Below are positions 63,248-64,000 of a stretch of DNA of 64,000 nt, piece after piece. This DNA is from Denticeps clupeoides. Lineage: Eukaryota; Chordata; Actinopteri; Clupeiformes; Denticipitidae. Positions within the stretch are counted from its first letter, which is position 1. The number at the start of each line of letters is the position of its first letter. The stretch spans positions 10,570,046-10,634,045 of the forward strand of contig NC_041707.1 of the NCBI RefSeq assembly GCF_900700375.1, in the 5' to 3' direction. A model generated the notes under the pieces. The model was not told the DNA's origin. It did no database searches and saw only the letters and a program-made list of their open reading frames with translations. The position numbers were made by a program, and so were the translations under genes.

Positions 63248-64000
63248 GTAAGACACGGGGCTCTGGCTGCCACCACCCCCTCCTCCCTCGAAACGTCTCT
63301 TCAACGTCTCTTCAACGTTGTTGCAACTTCGGAGTTCGCGCAGATTTCGCGGAGTCGTTCCGTGGAGACTCGTTCTGACGGCCTAAACCGAACAGGTTCG
63401 TTCCGTGCGGTGAAAACGCGGTTTGTTCCGCTTTTCTTTAGACCCGGTCCCTTTAAGAGCGTGACTTTACCGTCAATTGTTAAATAACGCGACACCCACC
63501 GCACGTTAACTTCAGACGTCAGCTATGTCTGCTTTAATATGAGGCCGGCAGAATCGTGTCACTCTGCGTGGATCTGGGGTACAGAAGTGACTTTTTATCA
63601 TATTTTTTTTAATTCACCCCCCCCTTGGTGGACTTTGGCATCACGTCTTCAAGTCTCACATCCTTTCTTCCCCCCACTAGTGTGCAATGATCGTGGTGGA
63701 TTCATGTCACACAACCTATTGCTTTCTTTGGGCGCTGATGACGACAATATTTTGAGGAATGTTTCGATTTCGGCCGATTTACAGTCAACTGTTAATGTGT
63801 AATCCAACTCTGTCAGATGGAATTTATTAATAATACACTCCCTTATTCCGCAAATAGGAAAATGCACGGACGTTTTTTGTTGTAAGGCAGTGTTTGCCCC
63901 AAGCTGTAAAAAAAAAAAAAAAAAAAAAGAAGTCAAGATAAAGACTTGCTTTATGGCCGGGTATCTTTATCAGTATATCAGCGTGTACCCATGGTGACAT
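63248..64000 (+). other. Start of ezrin-like intron 1
   Basis: Intron sequence to the right edge, CpG-bearing at first, then AT-rich, with an A run at 63908-63927. No exon matching the FERM domain is present. Confidence 0.5.

Overview
The window is vertebrate nuclear DNA, almost certainly from a ray-finned fish. The genes are split into many short GT-AG exons, the proteins align closely (from memory) with human orthologues, introns are short, and teleost-type repeats are scattered throughout (tRNA-derived SINEs, Tc1/mariner, hAT and TTAA-flanked elements, L2-like LINE pieces). I rebuilt gene models by hand from splice sites, reading phase and family knowledge. No database or aligner was used. 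I saw no retrovirus or other virus-like element, CRISPR array, rRNA gene or credible free-standing tRNA gene.

Layout from left to right. (1) 1-2877, minus strand: the first two coding exons of a cytoplasmic poly(A)-binding protein, best PABPC4, running off the left edge. (2) 2878-6871: a repeat-bearing spacer with a CA microsatellite and a degenerate DD36E-type Tc1/mariner transposase. (3) 6872-14857, minus: complete TMEM87A (20 coding exons, 556 aa). (4) 15431-23061, plus, head-to-head with TMEM87A: complete GANC, a GH31 alpha-glucosidase (24 coding exons, 896 aa). (5) 24323-31703, plus: a calpain-3 gene (21 coding exons, 714 aa) that lacks the muscle-specific NS, IS1 and IS2 segments. (6) 34309-45694, minus, tail-to-tail with calpain-3: ZNF106 (21 coding exons, 1703 aa), two zinc fingers plus a WD40 region. 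(7) 49739-52011, minus: PACC1/TMEM206, the proton-activated chloride channel (8 exons, 351 aa). (8) 52726-55840, plus, head-to-head with PACC1: NENF (neudesin, 4 exons, 161 aa). (9) 58038-61720, plus: a TAGAP-like RhoGAP (8 coding exons, 616 aa). (10) 63236-63247, plus: a four-residue first coding exon (MPKP) that fits ezrin.

From memory of human gene order, TMEM87A-GANC-CAPN3-ZNF106 is one block (15q15), PACC1-NENF another (1q32) and TAGAP-EZR a third (6q25). The window therefore joins pieces that lie apart in humans.

The genes do not form one pathway. They cover translation control (PABPC4), Golgi membrane function (TMEM87A), glycogen or glucan trimming (GANC), regulated proteolysis (CAPN3), RNA/nuclear function (ZNF106), chloride conductance (PACC1), secreted heme-binding signalling (NENF) and Rho signalling or membrane-actin linkage (TAGAP, EZR). 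The observations I rate highest are the insert-free calpain-3, an A16 tract in the 5' leader of the PABP gene, and nested transposon/SINE insertions that give a relative time order.
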